Both the position numbers and the translations under genes were made by a program. Of a stretch of DNA of 64,000 nucleotides, positions 34,152-42,395 are shown piece by piece. This DNA comes from an uncultured Lachnospiraceae bacterium (GTDB taxonomy: Bacteria; Bacillota_A; Clostridia; Lachnospirales; Lachnospiraceae): the NCBI GenBank assembly GCA_947564305.1, contig CANOBT010000004.1:22815-86814 (forward strand). The letters run 5' to 3'. Every line of letters starts with the position of its first letter. The stretch's first letter is position 1. The notes beneath the pieces were generated by a model that did no database searches, had not been told where the DNA came from, and saw only the letters and a program-made list of their open reading frames with translations.

Positions 34152-35021
34152 TTATAGATACTGCGAATTCCGCGGAAGATAAAGAATAAATTCCGAGCCT
34201 TCTCCTATCGCAGACTTGACTTTGATATATCCATTTTCCTTTTTTAAGATTTCACGCGCCAGATAAAGCCCGATTCCCACACCTTCCTCCTGCTGTACCT
34301 CCTGCGCCCTGTAAAACCGGCCGAAAATCTTCGGCACTTCCTCCTCCGCAATCCCTCTCCCAAAATCCCGTACAGAAACCGCCGCATACATCTCATATTC
34401 AGTCACCGACAAAATAATTTCCGTACCGCAGTCGGAATATTTTACAGCATTGTCTAAAATATTTTCCAACGCTTCTTTGGTCCATTTCAAATCATAACAT
34501 GCACTTCCGTTTCCCTCATAAATGCTGCGGATATCAATCTGCTTTTTCGCCGCCTTCGGACGTACTCCTGCCTCTGCCTCTATCAAAAGAAGAGAGAGTT
34601 TCTGAAACTTCGGGCATACTTCCACAATATCCGTTTCCAGTCTGGATATCTTGGATAATGATTGAATCAGGAACTCCATTTTTTCCGTCTGCCGAATGAT
34701 TTCACCAAGCATCTCCATGCTTTCCGCACGCGTTTCCATTTGAGTTTCCGACTTTAGATTTTCTTCTAAAAGTGCCGCATACATTTTCAGGTTCGTCATC
34801 GGTGTCTTTGTCTGATGGGAAATATCGGAAACAAGTCCTTTCACTCTTTCCTTCTCCTGCTGCAGATTTTCTTTTGCCAGCACAGATGCCGCCAAATACT
34901 GTTTCCACTTGGATTCCAATCTGGAAAGCCGGGTCTCATCATAGTTTTCCTCCCGAAATGTACCGGCAATCGCATCATCCAGCATCTGATTCAGGCGGTC
35001 TAGTGTTTTGTTTCCAAACAT
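34152..35021 (-). CDS. Sensor histidine kinase without membrane segments
   Basis: A 289-residue kinase. It starts MFGNKTLDRLNQML, has a coiled-coil-like stretch (about 25-70), and a HisKA domain with phosphorylatable His in LVSDISHQTKTP. The HATPase_c domain carries an N-box (ALENILDNAVKYS) and G-boxes (RDFGRGIAEE, GVGIGLYLA). No membrane helix is visible, unusual for a kinase of a Bce-like module. I chose the ATG at 35021 because the longer frame overlaps the response regulator and a large hairpin and reads as non-coding. Its ribosome site is weak. Confidence 0.88.
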   Translation of the reverse strand: MFGNKTLDRLNQMLDDAIAGTFREENYDETRLSRLESKWKQYLAASVLAKENLQQEKERVKGLVSDISHQTKTPMTNLKMYAALLEENLKSETQMETRAESMEMLGEIIRQTEKMEFLIQSLSKISRLETDIVEVCPKFQKLSLLLIEAEAGVRPKAAKKQIDIRSIYEGNGSACYDLKWTKEALENILDNAVKYSDCGTEIILSVTEYEMYAAVSVRDFGRGIAEEEVPKIFGRFYRAQEVQQEEGVGIGLYLAREILKKENGYIKVKSAIGEGSEFILYLPRNSQYL

Positions 35022-35033
35022 GGTTTTACACCC

Positions 35034-35081
35034 AGTATAAGCGACAGGAAATCTCTGTGGTGATTTCCTGCCGCTTATACT
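35034..35081 (-). other. 20-bp hairpin between response regulator and kinase genes
   Basis: AGTATAAGCGACAGGAAATC (35034-35053) pairs with GATTTCCTGCCGCTTATACT (35062-35081) over 20 bp with one mismatch; the loop is 8 nt. It starts at the response regulator stop codon and ends 12 nt before the kinase start. There is no U-tract, so it is probably a processing, stability or translational-control element. Confidence 0.75.
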
Positions 35082-35757
35082 AGCCCTCCTTCCGTTTCCA
35101 CATATATCCCTGTCCATACACGGTCTGAATATATGTCACATTCTCCTGTTTATTTTCAAGCTTCGCTCTCAGCCGCCTGATTGTAACTGACAATGCATTT
35201 TCATCCACATACTCCCCATCGCCCCAGATTCTGTCAACCAGTGCTTCGCGGGTCAATATCCGGCCGCGGTTTTCTACCAGCAGATGAAGCAGACGCTGCT
35301 CATTGACACTCAGGAAGATTTCCTGTCCCTTTTTCAAAAATTTCAGCCTTTCAAAATCAAAACTGAACTCATCTTCTGTAAATATGGAGACCTTCTGCTC
35401 CTTTACCCGACGAAACAATGCCTGGATTCTGGCTCTCAATACGGCAATGCTGAAAGGCTTTGTCATATAGTCATCCGCCCCCAGAGAAAGCCCTTTCACC
35501 TCGTCCAGCTCCATATCATTGGCCGTCAGCATGAGCACGGGAAGTGCGGAGCGCTCCCGTACCCATTGTAAATAATCGTATCCACTTCCGTCAGGCAGAT
35601 TCACATCCAGGATAATCAACTGCGGATTCTCCTGCTCAAATCTTTTTTTCGCCTGCCGGATATTCATATCCTGGACAAATGCAAGGTCCGGCTCCCGCAG
35701 CGCCAGGCGAATTCCGTCGCTTAGAGCCTTGTCATCCTCCACAATCTGAATCAGCAA
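35080..35757 (-). CDS. OmpR/PhoB-family response regulator
   Basis: A 225-residue regulator. The receiver domain (about 1-115) has phospho-acceptor Asp51 (ILDVNLPDGSG), acidic pocket EDD (7-9) and a conserved Lys in MTKPF. A winged-helix DNA-binding domain follows (about 130-222, with RRLRAKLENK and a TVYGQGYMWKR end). It is first in the operon and would activate the ABC transporter genes when phosphorylated by the downstream kinase. Confidence 0.94.
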   Translation of the reverse strand: MLIQIVEDDKALSDGIRLALREPDLAFVQDMNIRQAKKRFEQENPQLIILDVNLPDGSGYDYLQWVRERSALPVLMLTANDMELDEVKGLSLGADDYMTKPFSIAVLRARIQALFRRVKEQKVSIFTEDEFSFDFERLKFLKKGQEIFLSVNEQRLLHLLVENRGRILTREALVDRIWGDGEYVDENALSVTIRRLRAKLENKQENVTYIQTVYGQGYMWKRKEG

Positions 35758-35808
35758 TCCTCTTCACCTACTATCCATTTCAATATTTTAGGAACTTAGA
35801 AATACTTT

Positions 35809-36741
35809 CTACTCTGTAAAAAGCGGCGTGGAATAATACCTGTCGCCTGTATCCGGAAGCAGAGCCACAATCGTTTTCCCTTTATTTTCCGGACGCTTCG
35901 CAAGCTGAATCGCTGCATGCAGGGCAGCGCCGGAAGAAATTCCCACCAGTACGCCTTCTTTTTTGGCCAGAAGTTTTCCTGCTGTAAAGGCATCTTCATT
36001 TTCCACCTTGATAATTTCGTCATAAATCTCTGTATTCAAAACATCCGGTACAAACCCTGCACCAATCCCCTGAATCTTATGAGGACCACCTTTTCCCTCA
36101 GAAAGTACCGGAGAACTTGCCGGCTCCACTGCCACAATCTTTACCTCCGGATTCTGAGATTTCAGATATTCACCGACACCGGTCAATGTACCGCCGGTTC
36201 CTACGCCTGCCACAAAATAGTCAACTTTCCCCTCTGTATCATTCCAAATCTCCGGTCCTGTCGTCTTCCTGTGGATCGCAGGATTCGCAGGATTCACAAA
36301 TTGTCCGGGAATAAATGCTCCCGGTGTCTCCCTGGCAAGCTGCTCCGCCTTCTCAATGGCGCCCGTCATCCCTTTTGCACCGTCTGTCAAAACCACTTCC
36401 GCGCCATAGGCTTTCAGAATATTTCTCCTCTCTACACTCATCGTCTCCGGCATGGTAAGAATCATACGGTAGCCTTTCACCGCAGCGATAGAAGCAAGAC
36501 CGATTCCTGTGTTCCCCGAAGTCGGCTCGATGATGACGGAGCCTTCTTTCAAAATCCCTTTTTCCTCCGCATCCTCAATCATTGCTTTGGCAACCCGGTC
36601 TTTTACACTTCCTGCCGGATTAAAATACTCCAATTTTACAAGAACTGCTGCATCCAGACCCAGTTCCTTCTCCACATTCACAGCCTCCACCAGCGGTGTA
36701 TTTCCAATTAATCCAAGTGTTCCTTTATAAATAGCTGACAT
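35809..36741 (-). CDS. cysK: Cysteine synthase A (O-acetylserine sulfhydrylase)
   Basis: A 310-residue PLP enzyme that makes L-cysteine from O-acetylserine and sulfide. The PLP lysine is Lys47 (NPAGSVKDR), and the substrate/phosphate-binding motifs [12 protein letters not shown] and [12 protein letters not shown] are complete. It is a single gene with a perfect-consensus promoter; no serine acetyltransferase is adjacent. Length and motifs match CysK. Confidence 0.96.
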   Translation of the reverse strand: MSAIYKGTLGLIGNTPLVEAVNVEKELGLDAAVLVKLEYFNPAGSVKDRVAKAMIEDAEEKGILKEGSVIIEPTSGNTGIGLASIAAVKGYRMILTMPETMSVERRNILKAYGAEVVLTDGAKGMTGAIEKAEQLARETPGAFIPGQFVNPANPAIHRKTTGPEIWNDTEGKVDYFVAGVGTGGTLTGVGEYLKSQNPEVKIVAVEPASSPVLSEGKGGPHKIQGIGAGFVPDVLNTEIYDEIIKVENEDAFTAGKLLAKKEGVLVGISSGAALHAAIQLAKRPENKGKTIVALLPDTGDRYYSTPLFTE

Positions 36742-36789
36742 ATTGTTCTCCTTCCATACTAATTTGATATGTTTTATATATTTTATTCG

Positions 36790-36818
36790 ATTATAAACCT
36801 ATATCTCCTATCTGTCAA
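36790..36818 (-). promoter_or_regulatory. cysK promoter
   Basis: On the minus strand TTGACA (36818-36813), a 17-nt spacer, TATAAT (36795-36790): exact sigma-70 consensus, about 50 nt upstream of the cysK ATG. Confidence 0.8.
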
Positions 36819-36928
36819 CTAGTTTTTAATTTGCAATATTGATTTCAAAAGATTTCTGTGCTACCATGGATTTACTTTATGAGGCTGCAAATTCCGCCAC
36901 AAATATTTTACCAGGAGGTCAAGGATTA

Positions 36929-38143
36929 ATGAAAGTGGAAGAAAGATTTTTAAAATATGTGTCCTGTTGGACCACATCCTGTGATGACCAGGAACAAATT
37001 CCAAGTACGGAGAGACAGTTTGAACTAGGCCGGGAGCTAGCTGCAGAATTGTCAGAACTGGGACTGTCCAAGGTTCTATGTGACGAGCATTGCTATGTAT
37101 ATGGTCTGCTGCCTGCCACAGAAGGCTGTGAGAAAAAACCGGCTGTCGGCTTAATCGCACATATGGATACCGCACCGGATTTTTCCGGAAAAGATGTCAA
37201 GCCCATTGTCATCCCTGATTATGACGGAAAGGACGTCATCCTGCCGGCTACCGGCAATGTCCTGAAGGTATCTGATTTTCCAAGGCTTGCTACACGCAAG
37301 GGGCAGACCTTGATTACCACAGACGGCTCTACCCTGTTAGGCGCCGATGACAAAGCAGGGGTTGCAGAAATATTAACTGCCATTGAACAGATTATCCAAG
37401 ACCAGATTCCTCATGGCGATATCTGGGTTGGAATCACGCCGGACGAGGAGGTTGGCAGAGGCGCCGATGCTTTTAATCTGGATTATTTCAAGGCAGATTA
37501 TGCCTATACTGTGGACGGAGATTATGAAGGCGAAATCAGCTATGAAAACTTTAACGCTGCATCCGCTGTATTTGACATTCACGGTGTAAGCGTGCATCCC
37601 GGTACTGCAAAGGATATCATGGTCAATGCAGCGTCCATTGCCTGTGAAATACAACAGATGCTGCCGCCTCAAGAAGTGCCTGAGCATACGGAAGGCAGAC
37701 AGGGATTCTATCATCTGATTGGAATGCAGGGAGATGTCTCGGCGGCTAAACTGCAGTATATTGTCCGGGATCATGATTCGGACTTTTTTGAACACCGCCT
37801 TGCTTTTTTACAGGGTGTGGAGCATACGATCAATGAGAAATATGGTGACAATACCGTAACGCTTACCATTACCGAAAGCTACCGGAATATGCTGGAAATT
37901 ATAAAACAACATTTCGATATCGTAGAAAATGCAGAGGAAGCCATGCGCGCGGCGGGCGTGGTTCCTGCTTCTGTTCCTATCCGCGGCGGTACGGACGGCG
38001 CCCGTCTGTCCTTCATGGGACTGCCTTGCCCGAACCTGGGAACCGGCGGGGACGGTTTTCATGGGCCACTGGAGCATATTTCGGTGGAGGCCATGGAGAC
38101 GGTTGTGAAAATTTTGATAGAGATTGTGAAACGGGCGGCGTAA
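36929..38143 (+). CDS. pepT: Peptidase T (tripeptidase)
   Basis: A 404-residue M20 metallopeptidase that removes the N-terminal residue of tripeptides. Metal-ligand motifs: AHMDTAPDFSG, LLGADDKAGVAEIL, ITPDEEVGRGAD, VDGDYEGE, and the late LGTGGDGFHGPLEH. I chose the ATG at 36929 (MKVEERFLKY), which matches the usual PepT length and has an AGGAGG upstream. The frame start at 36839 would add 30 unrelated residues. Confidence 0.93.
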   Translation: MKVEERFLKYVSCWTTSCDDQEQIPSTERQFELGRELAAELSELGLSKVLCDEHCYVYGLLPATEGCEKKPAVGLIAHMDTAPDFSGKDVKPIVIPDYDGKDVILPATGNVLKVSDFPRLATRKGQTLITTDGSTLLGADDKAGVAEILTAIEQIIQDQIPHGDIWVGITPDEEVGRGADAFNLDYFKADYAYTVDGDYEGEISYENFNAASAVFDIHGVSVHPGTAKDIMVNAASIACEIQQMLPPQEVPEHTEGRQGFYHLIGMQGDVSAAKLQYIVRDHDSDFFEHRLAFLQGVEHTINEKYGDNTVTLTITESYRNMLEIIKQHFDIVENAEEAMRAAGVVPASVPIRGGTDGARLSFMGLPCPNLGTGGDGFHGPLEHISVEAMETVVKILIEIVKRAA

Positions 38144-38187
38144 TCTTTTCATCCAATATCTTTACCAGTCAGTATGTCCGCACAGCA

Positions 38188-38223
38188 AAAAACGTTCCTG
38201 CAGTAAACTGCGGGAACGTTTTT
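38188..38223 (+). terminator. Terminator after pepT
   Basis: CGTTCCTGCAG-TAAA-CTGCGGGAACG, an 11-bp stem with one G-T pair, flanked by A-run and T-run, so it could act in both directions. Confidence 0.8.
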
Positions 38224-38290
38224 GGTATTGCGGCGATGGAACCGCAAAGTGTTACATATTAAATCGCCAATTCCGACATGTCAAAGATTC

Positions 38291-39328
38291 TTATGCCCTT
38301 GCCGCTAAAGACAGATACCTTCCCAACAGATATTCTCCTGAAACATTTGTCATTTTCGATATCTGCTGCAGGAAAAAACTCATCTGCAGATTTTGGTTTG
38401 CCTGAAGCTTTTCTGTAATGGATGCAAGAAAGTTCTTTTTATTAGAAGTATCTGCCCCTGCAAATGTAGAATCCAGTTCCACTTTTTGAAGCTGTTCATA
38501 CTTTTTATTCCTGCTCTTATTATAATCCGATTTATTTGCTGCTATCAGAGAAATATTTTTCATCGCCCAACGGAGCAAAAAGAACGAGGCATCTATTTTA
38601 TTTCCATCCGAAGATTCCATCATGTTTTTGTAAGCAGCATAGTCTTTTGGAGATTCCCTCTCCATAGAAAAAAGCGCTTCATCGCCAATGCCCTCATGCA
38701 CATAGCCATATCCATCTATGCAGACAGCATGTTTCACATTGTATTCCATCTCGCAGGCACTGACACGTGTTCCGGCTGTACCAATCCTGGCAATGGAGCG
38801 TATCGCCTCCATGAAAGATGCCTTTGACTTGTCATCCAGAAAATTATCCGCCAGATACTGCGCCTTCTCCACTCCCAGTCCGATAAGAGCCAGCCGGTCT
38901 GACTCCTCAAGGCCGTGTACGTCATGCCGGAGCAAGTCATATCGGATAATCTCATATACATTGTCTTTTAATTCCTCACTTTTTCCCTGTAAGGCGCCTA
39001 CAATTGCATTGTCAATCCTGGCATAACCGGTATAATACGGAATGATCTGGTGGCGAATCATACTGATGGAATCCGCCCTCTGGGTATTGATTGAATCCGC
39101 CCCCTGCGGATTCGCGGAATCTGGTCTTTGGACGCCCGCAGCCGAAGACTCTGCAGCAGTACCGGAAGAAGTTATATGTTCAATCGCCAACATTTTCTCA
39201 TTCATCGGCTTTGCCGAAGCAAAATTTTTCTTTATATTCTCCATCTGCGCTGCAGAAATACTCTCAGCCCACGGGGTAATCTCTCTTTGAAATTCAACGT
39301 TGGAACGGTAACAAGTGCATCCATTCAT
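38291..39328 (-). CDS. Unrecognised protein with three 8-residue tandem repeats
   Basis: A 345-residue protein I do not recognise. Residues about 65-88 are three copies of an 8-residue unit of the pattern xQxxDSxx (QRPDSAN, QGADSIN, QRADSIS). The rest is mostly helical and charged (LEESDRLALIGLGVEKAQYLADNF, NKSRNKKYEQLQKVELDS). There is no signal peptide or membrane helix. It starts 134 nt downstream of the AAA-ATPase-like gene on the same strand, so cotranscription is possible. The repeat array interrupts an otherwise folded-looking protein and may be a variable linker. Function unknown. Confidence 0.7.
   Translation of the reverse strand: MNGCTCYRSNVEFQREITPWAESISAAQMENIKKNFASAKPMNEKMLAIEHITSSGTAAESSAAGVQRPDSANPQGADSINTQRADSISMIRHQIIPYYTGYARIDNAIVGALQGKSEELKDNVYEIIRYDLLRHDVHGLEESDRLALIGLGVEKAQYLADNFLDDKSKASFMEAIRSIARIGTAGTRVSACEMEYNVKHAVCIDGYGYVHEGIGDEALFSMERESPKDYAAYKNMMESSDGNKIDASFFLLRWAMKNISLIAANKSDYNKSRNKKYEQLQKVELDSTFAGADTSNKKNFLASITEKLQANQNLQMSFFLQQISKMTNVSGEYLLGRYLSLAARA
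39065..39136 (-). repeat. Three 24-nt tandem repeats inside the 38291 gene
   Basis: Plus-strand units GATGGAATCCGCCCTC... (39065-39088), GATTGAATCCGCCCCC... (39089-39112) and a diverged third, CGCGGAATCTGGTCTT... (39113-39136). The period is in frame, so copy-number changes would keep the gene open. Confidence 0.7.
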
Positions 39329-39462
39329 AAAACAATATCCTCCTTTTGAAATTGAGTCAGGAGTTGTTTCGATTCTTACAGCTCGTTATTTTCTAACAAT
39401 TCCTTATTATAACTATCGGATAAAATGGGATTCTCATAATCATCTATCCCAAAAACAACTTT

Positions 39463-41109
39463 TTATCTTGAAAGCGCCTCTACTTTACAGGCGTGCTTTT
39501 TGGTTTTCTTATCATAGCTGATGCCAACCGCCAGAATCCGTCCTGTATATTTGGGCTTTTCCGCGAGCTTTCCCTGAAAGCGAAGTGCATACTTCTTCTC
39601 TTTAATCTGCTGAATCGCGTTTTCGGGCGTGCTGTCAATCTTTAATTCAAGAATCAATGCATCTGCATTTTTACGCTCAGGATAGAAAATAAAATCCACA
39701 AATCCTTCGCCGGCCTTATCTTCCCGTTCCACACGGTAAAAGTCCCGCGCTGACAAATACACCAGATTGACAACTGCCGATAATTCAATTTCATTATTAT
39801 AAGCTAAAATCGGGGATTCCGTATCATGTGCAAATTGCAGGATGTCGGCCATTTCCTCCGTATTCCCCGCAAGTGTCGCGGATAACATCTTTTTTGAAGC
39901 ATTCGCAAGATTGTAAATATATCCCAAAGATTTTTCACGCTTCATCATGGAAGCAAAACTGTCCATCAGCTCTTTATTCGGTATGGACACTCGCCCGTCT
40001 TTATAGGTAAGAAGCCCATAAACAACCATAGCGGAATAAATCTCATCCTTTGTATCAAGCTGCATAGAAGTCGCGGCATATTCGTTCATATCCGCAGGGA
40101 TCGCCTCACCGGAAAACAACAGCGGCAGGTCATTCTGTATATCCTCCACATTACCCTTGATATAACCAAATATTGAATCATAGGTTCCTGAACTGGTCCA
40201 GTAGCTTCTCAATTGATGATCTGTCAGGGCATATACAATTGAACGCGGGTTATACATCTGCTCTCCGCCGGCAGTGTAATATCCGTCGTACCACACACGC
40301 AGGTCGTCGCGTGTAAAGCAAATCTCATCCGAAGTCCGCTGATAAACCGCATAAAGCCTGTCAACCTCAGCATTCGAAAACCCAAAATATTGGCTGAAAC
40401 GCTGGGAACCGGCCATACTGTATTCCGCAAACATATTGAGTTCAGAACCATCAGAATATTTGGCGATAGGCAGGATTCCGGTCATATAGACAAGTTCTGC
40501 GTAGATTTTATCCTTTAATAGTGATTTCAGAAAAAGCAAATATGCTTTTTTGTCAGATTCCGTAATAAAATCCATATGAAATACCGCATCCCATTCATCC
40601 ATGACAAAGACAAAACGCAGGCCAGTTTTTTGATAAAGTGCGGTCAAAATATCCCATACGGACTGTTTTGTATTGATTCCATACTCCGGGAATTTTTCAG
40701 CCAGGTCATTTTTTAACCCTTGTAGAATACGGGTGATATAAGCGCTGTAGGAATGGCAATTTTCCGGCATTTCACTGAAATCTATATAGATGATATCGTG
40801 CTGGTTTAAATGTTGAAGTCCGTCTTCGCATCCATCCCTTTTCAACTTTTCAAGGACTTGCGGCGATGCAATCTTAAGCTTACGGAATATTTCACCTGCA
40901 TCTGCTGTTTTTCCAAAAAAAGCCCCCACCATATTTGCCATGACACTTTTCCCAAACCGGCGGGGTCGGGTGATACAAAAGAAACGCTGGCTCGTTCCAA
41001 GGGCAGGGATGAGCTCGGCAATCAGAGCGGTTTTATCTACAAAGTATTTTTCTGATACAGCCGCTTTGTATGAATCAAATGGAATCCTGCTGTTTAAAAA
41101 TATGCCCAT
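39463..41109 (-). CDS. AAA-ATPase-like / PD-(D/E)XK nuclease-like protein (intact copy)
   Basis: A 548-residue protein of the family common in gut anaerobes that couples an N-terminal AAA-ATPase-like domain (Walker A CITRPRRFGKS, about 45-55; Walker B-like VFVMDEWDA) to a C-terminal PD-(D/E)XK nuclease-like domain with the pattern GEGFVDFIFYP...ALILELKID (about 440-475). All expected parts are present. The function of the family is not established; mobile-element or defence roles have been suggested. Two further copies in this window are damaged. Confidence 0.85.
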   Translation of the reverse strand: MGIFLNSRIPFDSYKAAVSEKYFVDKTALIAELIPALGTSQRFFCITRPRRFGKSVMANMVGAFFGKTADAGEIFRKLKIASPQVLEKLKRDGCEDGLQHLNQHDIIYIDFSEMPENCHSYSAYITRILQGLKNDLAEKFPEYGINTKQSVWDILTALYQKTGLRFVFVMDEWDAVFHMDFITESDKKAYLLFLKSLLKDKIYAELVYMTGILPIAKYSDGSELNMFAEYSMAGSQRFSQYFGFSNAEVDRLYAVYQRTSDEICFTRDDLRVWYDGYYTAGGEQMYNPRSIVYALTDHQLRSYWTSSGTYDSIFGYIKGNVEDIQNDLPLLFSGEAIPADMNEYAATSMQLDTKDEIYSAMVVYGLLTYKDGRVSIPNKELMDSFASMMKREKSLGYIYNLANASKKMLSATLAGNTEEMADILQFAHDTESPILAYNNEIELSAVVNLVYLSARDFYRVEREDKAGEGFVDFIFYPERKNADALILELKIDSTPENAIQQIKEKKYALRFQGKLAEKPKYTGRILAVGISYDKKTKKHACKVEALSR

Positions 41110-41195
41110 ATCTGCAGCTCCCTTCCTATTTTCTATTCATATTGTCCCATGTTCTTCTTATTTTTTCAAGCATTACTTCTCTGCCATTCTTTTCA

Positions 41196-41224
41196 TTGAA
41201 AAAATAAAGTTGGTTTGTTATACT
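41196..41224 (+). promoter_or_regulatory. Promoter of the first AraC gene
   Basis: TTGAAA (41196-41201), a 17-nt spacer, TATACT (41219-41224), 31 nt before the ATG. Confidence 0.6.
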
Positions 41225-41255
41225 GTTTTACATCACACATAAGCGGGGAAATCAC

Positions 41256-42305
41256 ATGTATCACTACGAAAGTCTAAAAGAACATCTAAGAAAATTCACA
41301 GACGCGGAACTTTTTTTCAAGGACCGCTATGAAGCCCTGGGTAATCCGGAAAAATGGAAAAAATTCTGTGAACAATACCCCAAAGACTATATTATAGAAA
41401 AGGATTACCTTTGTCCTGAATTTTTCGATGATTATATAGAGCGCGCTACCTTTCTTTCGGATGATATGGGTAATATTCCGGGTAAGGATGTACGGCTCCT
41501 CCCCCATTCCCGCTACTCTCCTAATACGGAGCATACGCATGGATTTTTTGAAATATTTTATGTCCTGGAAGGCACTTGCCTGCACACAATCCAGGGAAAA
41601 ACAGAGCGTCTGCCCCAAGGACGCCTGTTCTTTCTGGCGCCGGAAGTTCCCCATAAACTGGAAGTCTATGATGAGAGTATTGTGATCAACCTTTTGATAA
41701 AAAGACGAACCTTTTCTGATATCTTTTTTAATACACTCCGGGTCCAGGGAACTCTTACCAGCTTTTTCCTGAACAGCATGTACACACAGACTCACTGGGA
41801 AGGTTTATATTACGATATTGAGGATGAAGAAATCGAAGAGTTGATTTTATCTATGCTTGCAGAACAATCGGTGGAGGATTCCTATTCTAATGGAATCCTC
41901 ACCAGCCTTATGACTATTTTTTTTGCAAAGCTTACCAGACGATATCAGACCGGAGAAATCGTGTCTTCACAGAAGTCCTCCTTAAATACCCGTGCCCTGG
42001 AGATGATTACTTATATCAATGATCATTATCAGGATATTACGCTTCAAAGTCTTGCAAAGCATTTTCATTATACACAAGAGTACTGTTCCAGGCTGATCAA
42101 GGCCGCTGCCGGCACTTCTTTCACGGACATTCTCCGTAAAGTCCGTTTAAACCGTGCAGAGACCTTTCTGCTGACTTCCTCATACAGCATAGAAACCATC
42201 AGCCATATCATCGGCTATGAAGAGCCTGGAACATTTATCCGGCTTTTCAAAAAAGAATACGGGATGTCTCCCGGCAAATACCGTCTGGCACAGGAGAAGA
42301 TGTAA
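41256..42305 (+). CDS. AraC-family regulator with cupin sensor
   Basis: A 349-residue regulator. The N-terminal cupin-like domain (about 80-170) has HTHGFFEIFYVLEG and PEVPHKLEV as its sugar-binding barrel motifs. The C-terminal double helix-turn-helix (about 245-345) has QSLAKHFHYTQEYCSRLIK and the second helix ISHIIGYEEPGTFIRLFKK. It is convergent with the GH78 gene and upstream of the glycosidase cluster, so rhamnoside or galactoside control is plausible, but no binding site could be assigned. Confidence 0.9.
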   Translation: MYHYESLKEHLRKFTDAELFFKDRYEALGNPEKWKKFCEQYPKDYIIEKDYLCPEFFDDYIERATFLSDDMGNIPGKDVRLLPHSRYSPNTEHTHGFFEIFYVLEGTCLHTIQGKTERLPQGRLFFLAPEVPHKLEVYDESIVINLLIKRRTFSDIFFNTLRVQGTLTSFFLNSMYTQTHWEGLYYDIEDEEIEELILSMLAEQSVEDSYSNGILTSLMTIFFAKLTRRYQTGEIVSSQKSSLNTRALEMITYINDHYQDITLQSLAKHFHYTQEYCSRLIKAAAGTSFTDILRKVRLNRAETFLLTSSYSIETISHIIGYEEPGTFIRLFKKEYGMSPGKYRLAQEKM

Positions 42306-42311
42306 AGCAAA

Positions 42312-42376
42312 AGAGTGCAGCAGCCAATCAATTTATCTGCGGTTATTGCCTATAGATTGATCGGCTGCTGCACTCT
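42312..42376. terminator. Bidirectional terminator between araC and GH78
   Basis: AGAGTGCAGCAGCC (42312-42325) and GGCTGCTGCACTCT (42363-42376) are perfect 14-nt arms, with extra ATCAAT/ATTGAT pairing inside. It serves both convergent genes. Confidence 0.8.
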
Positions 42377-42395
42377 ATTTTACTGTATCAGTTCT

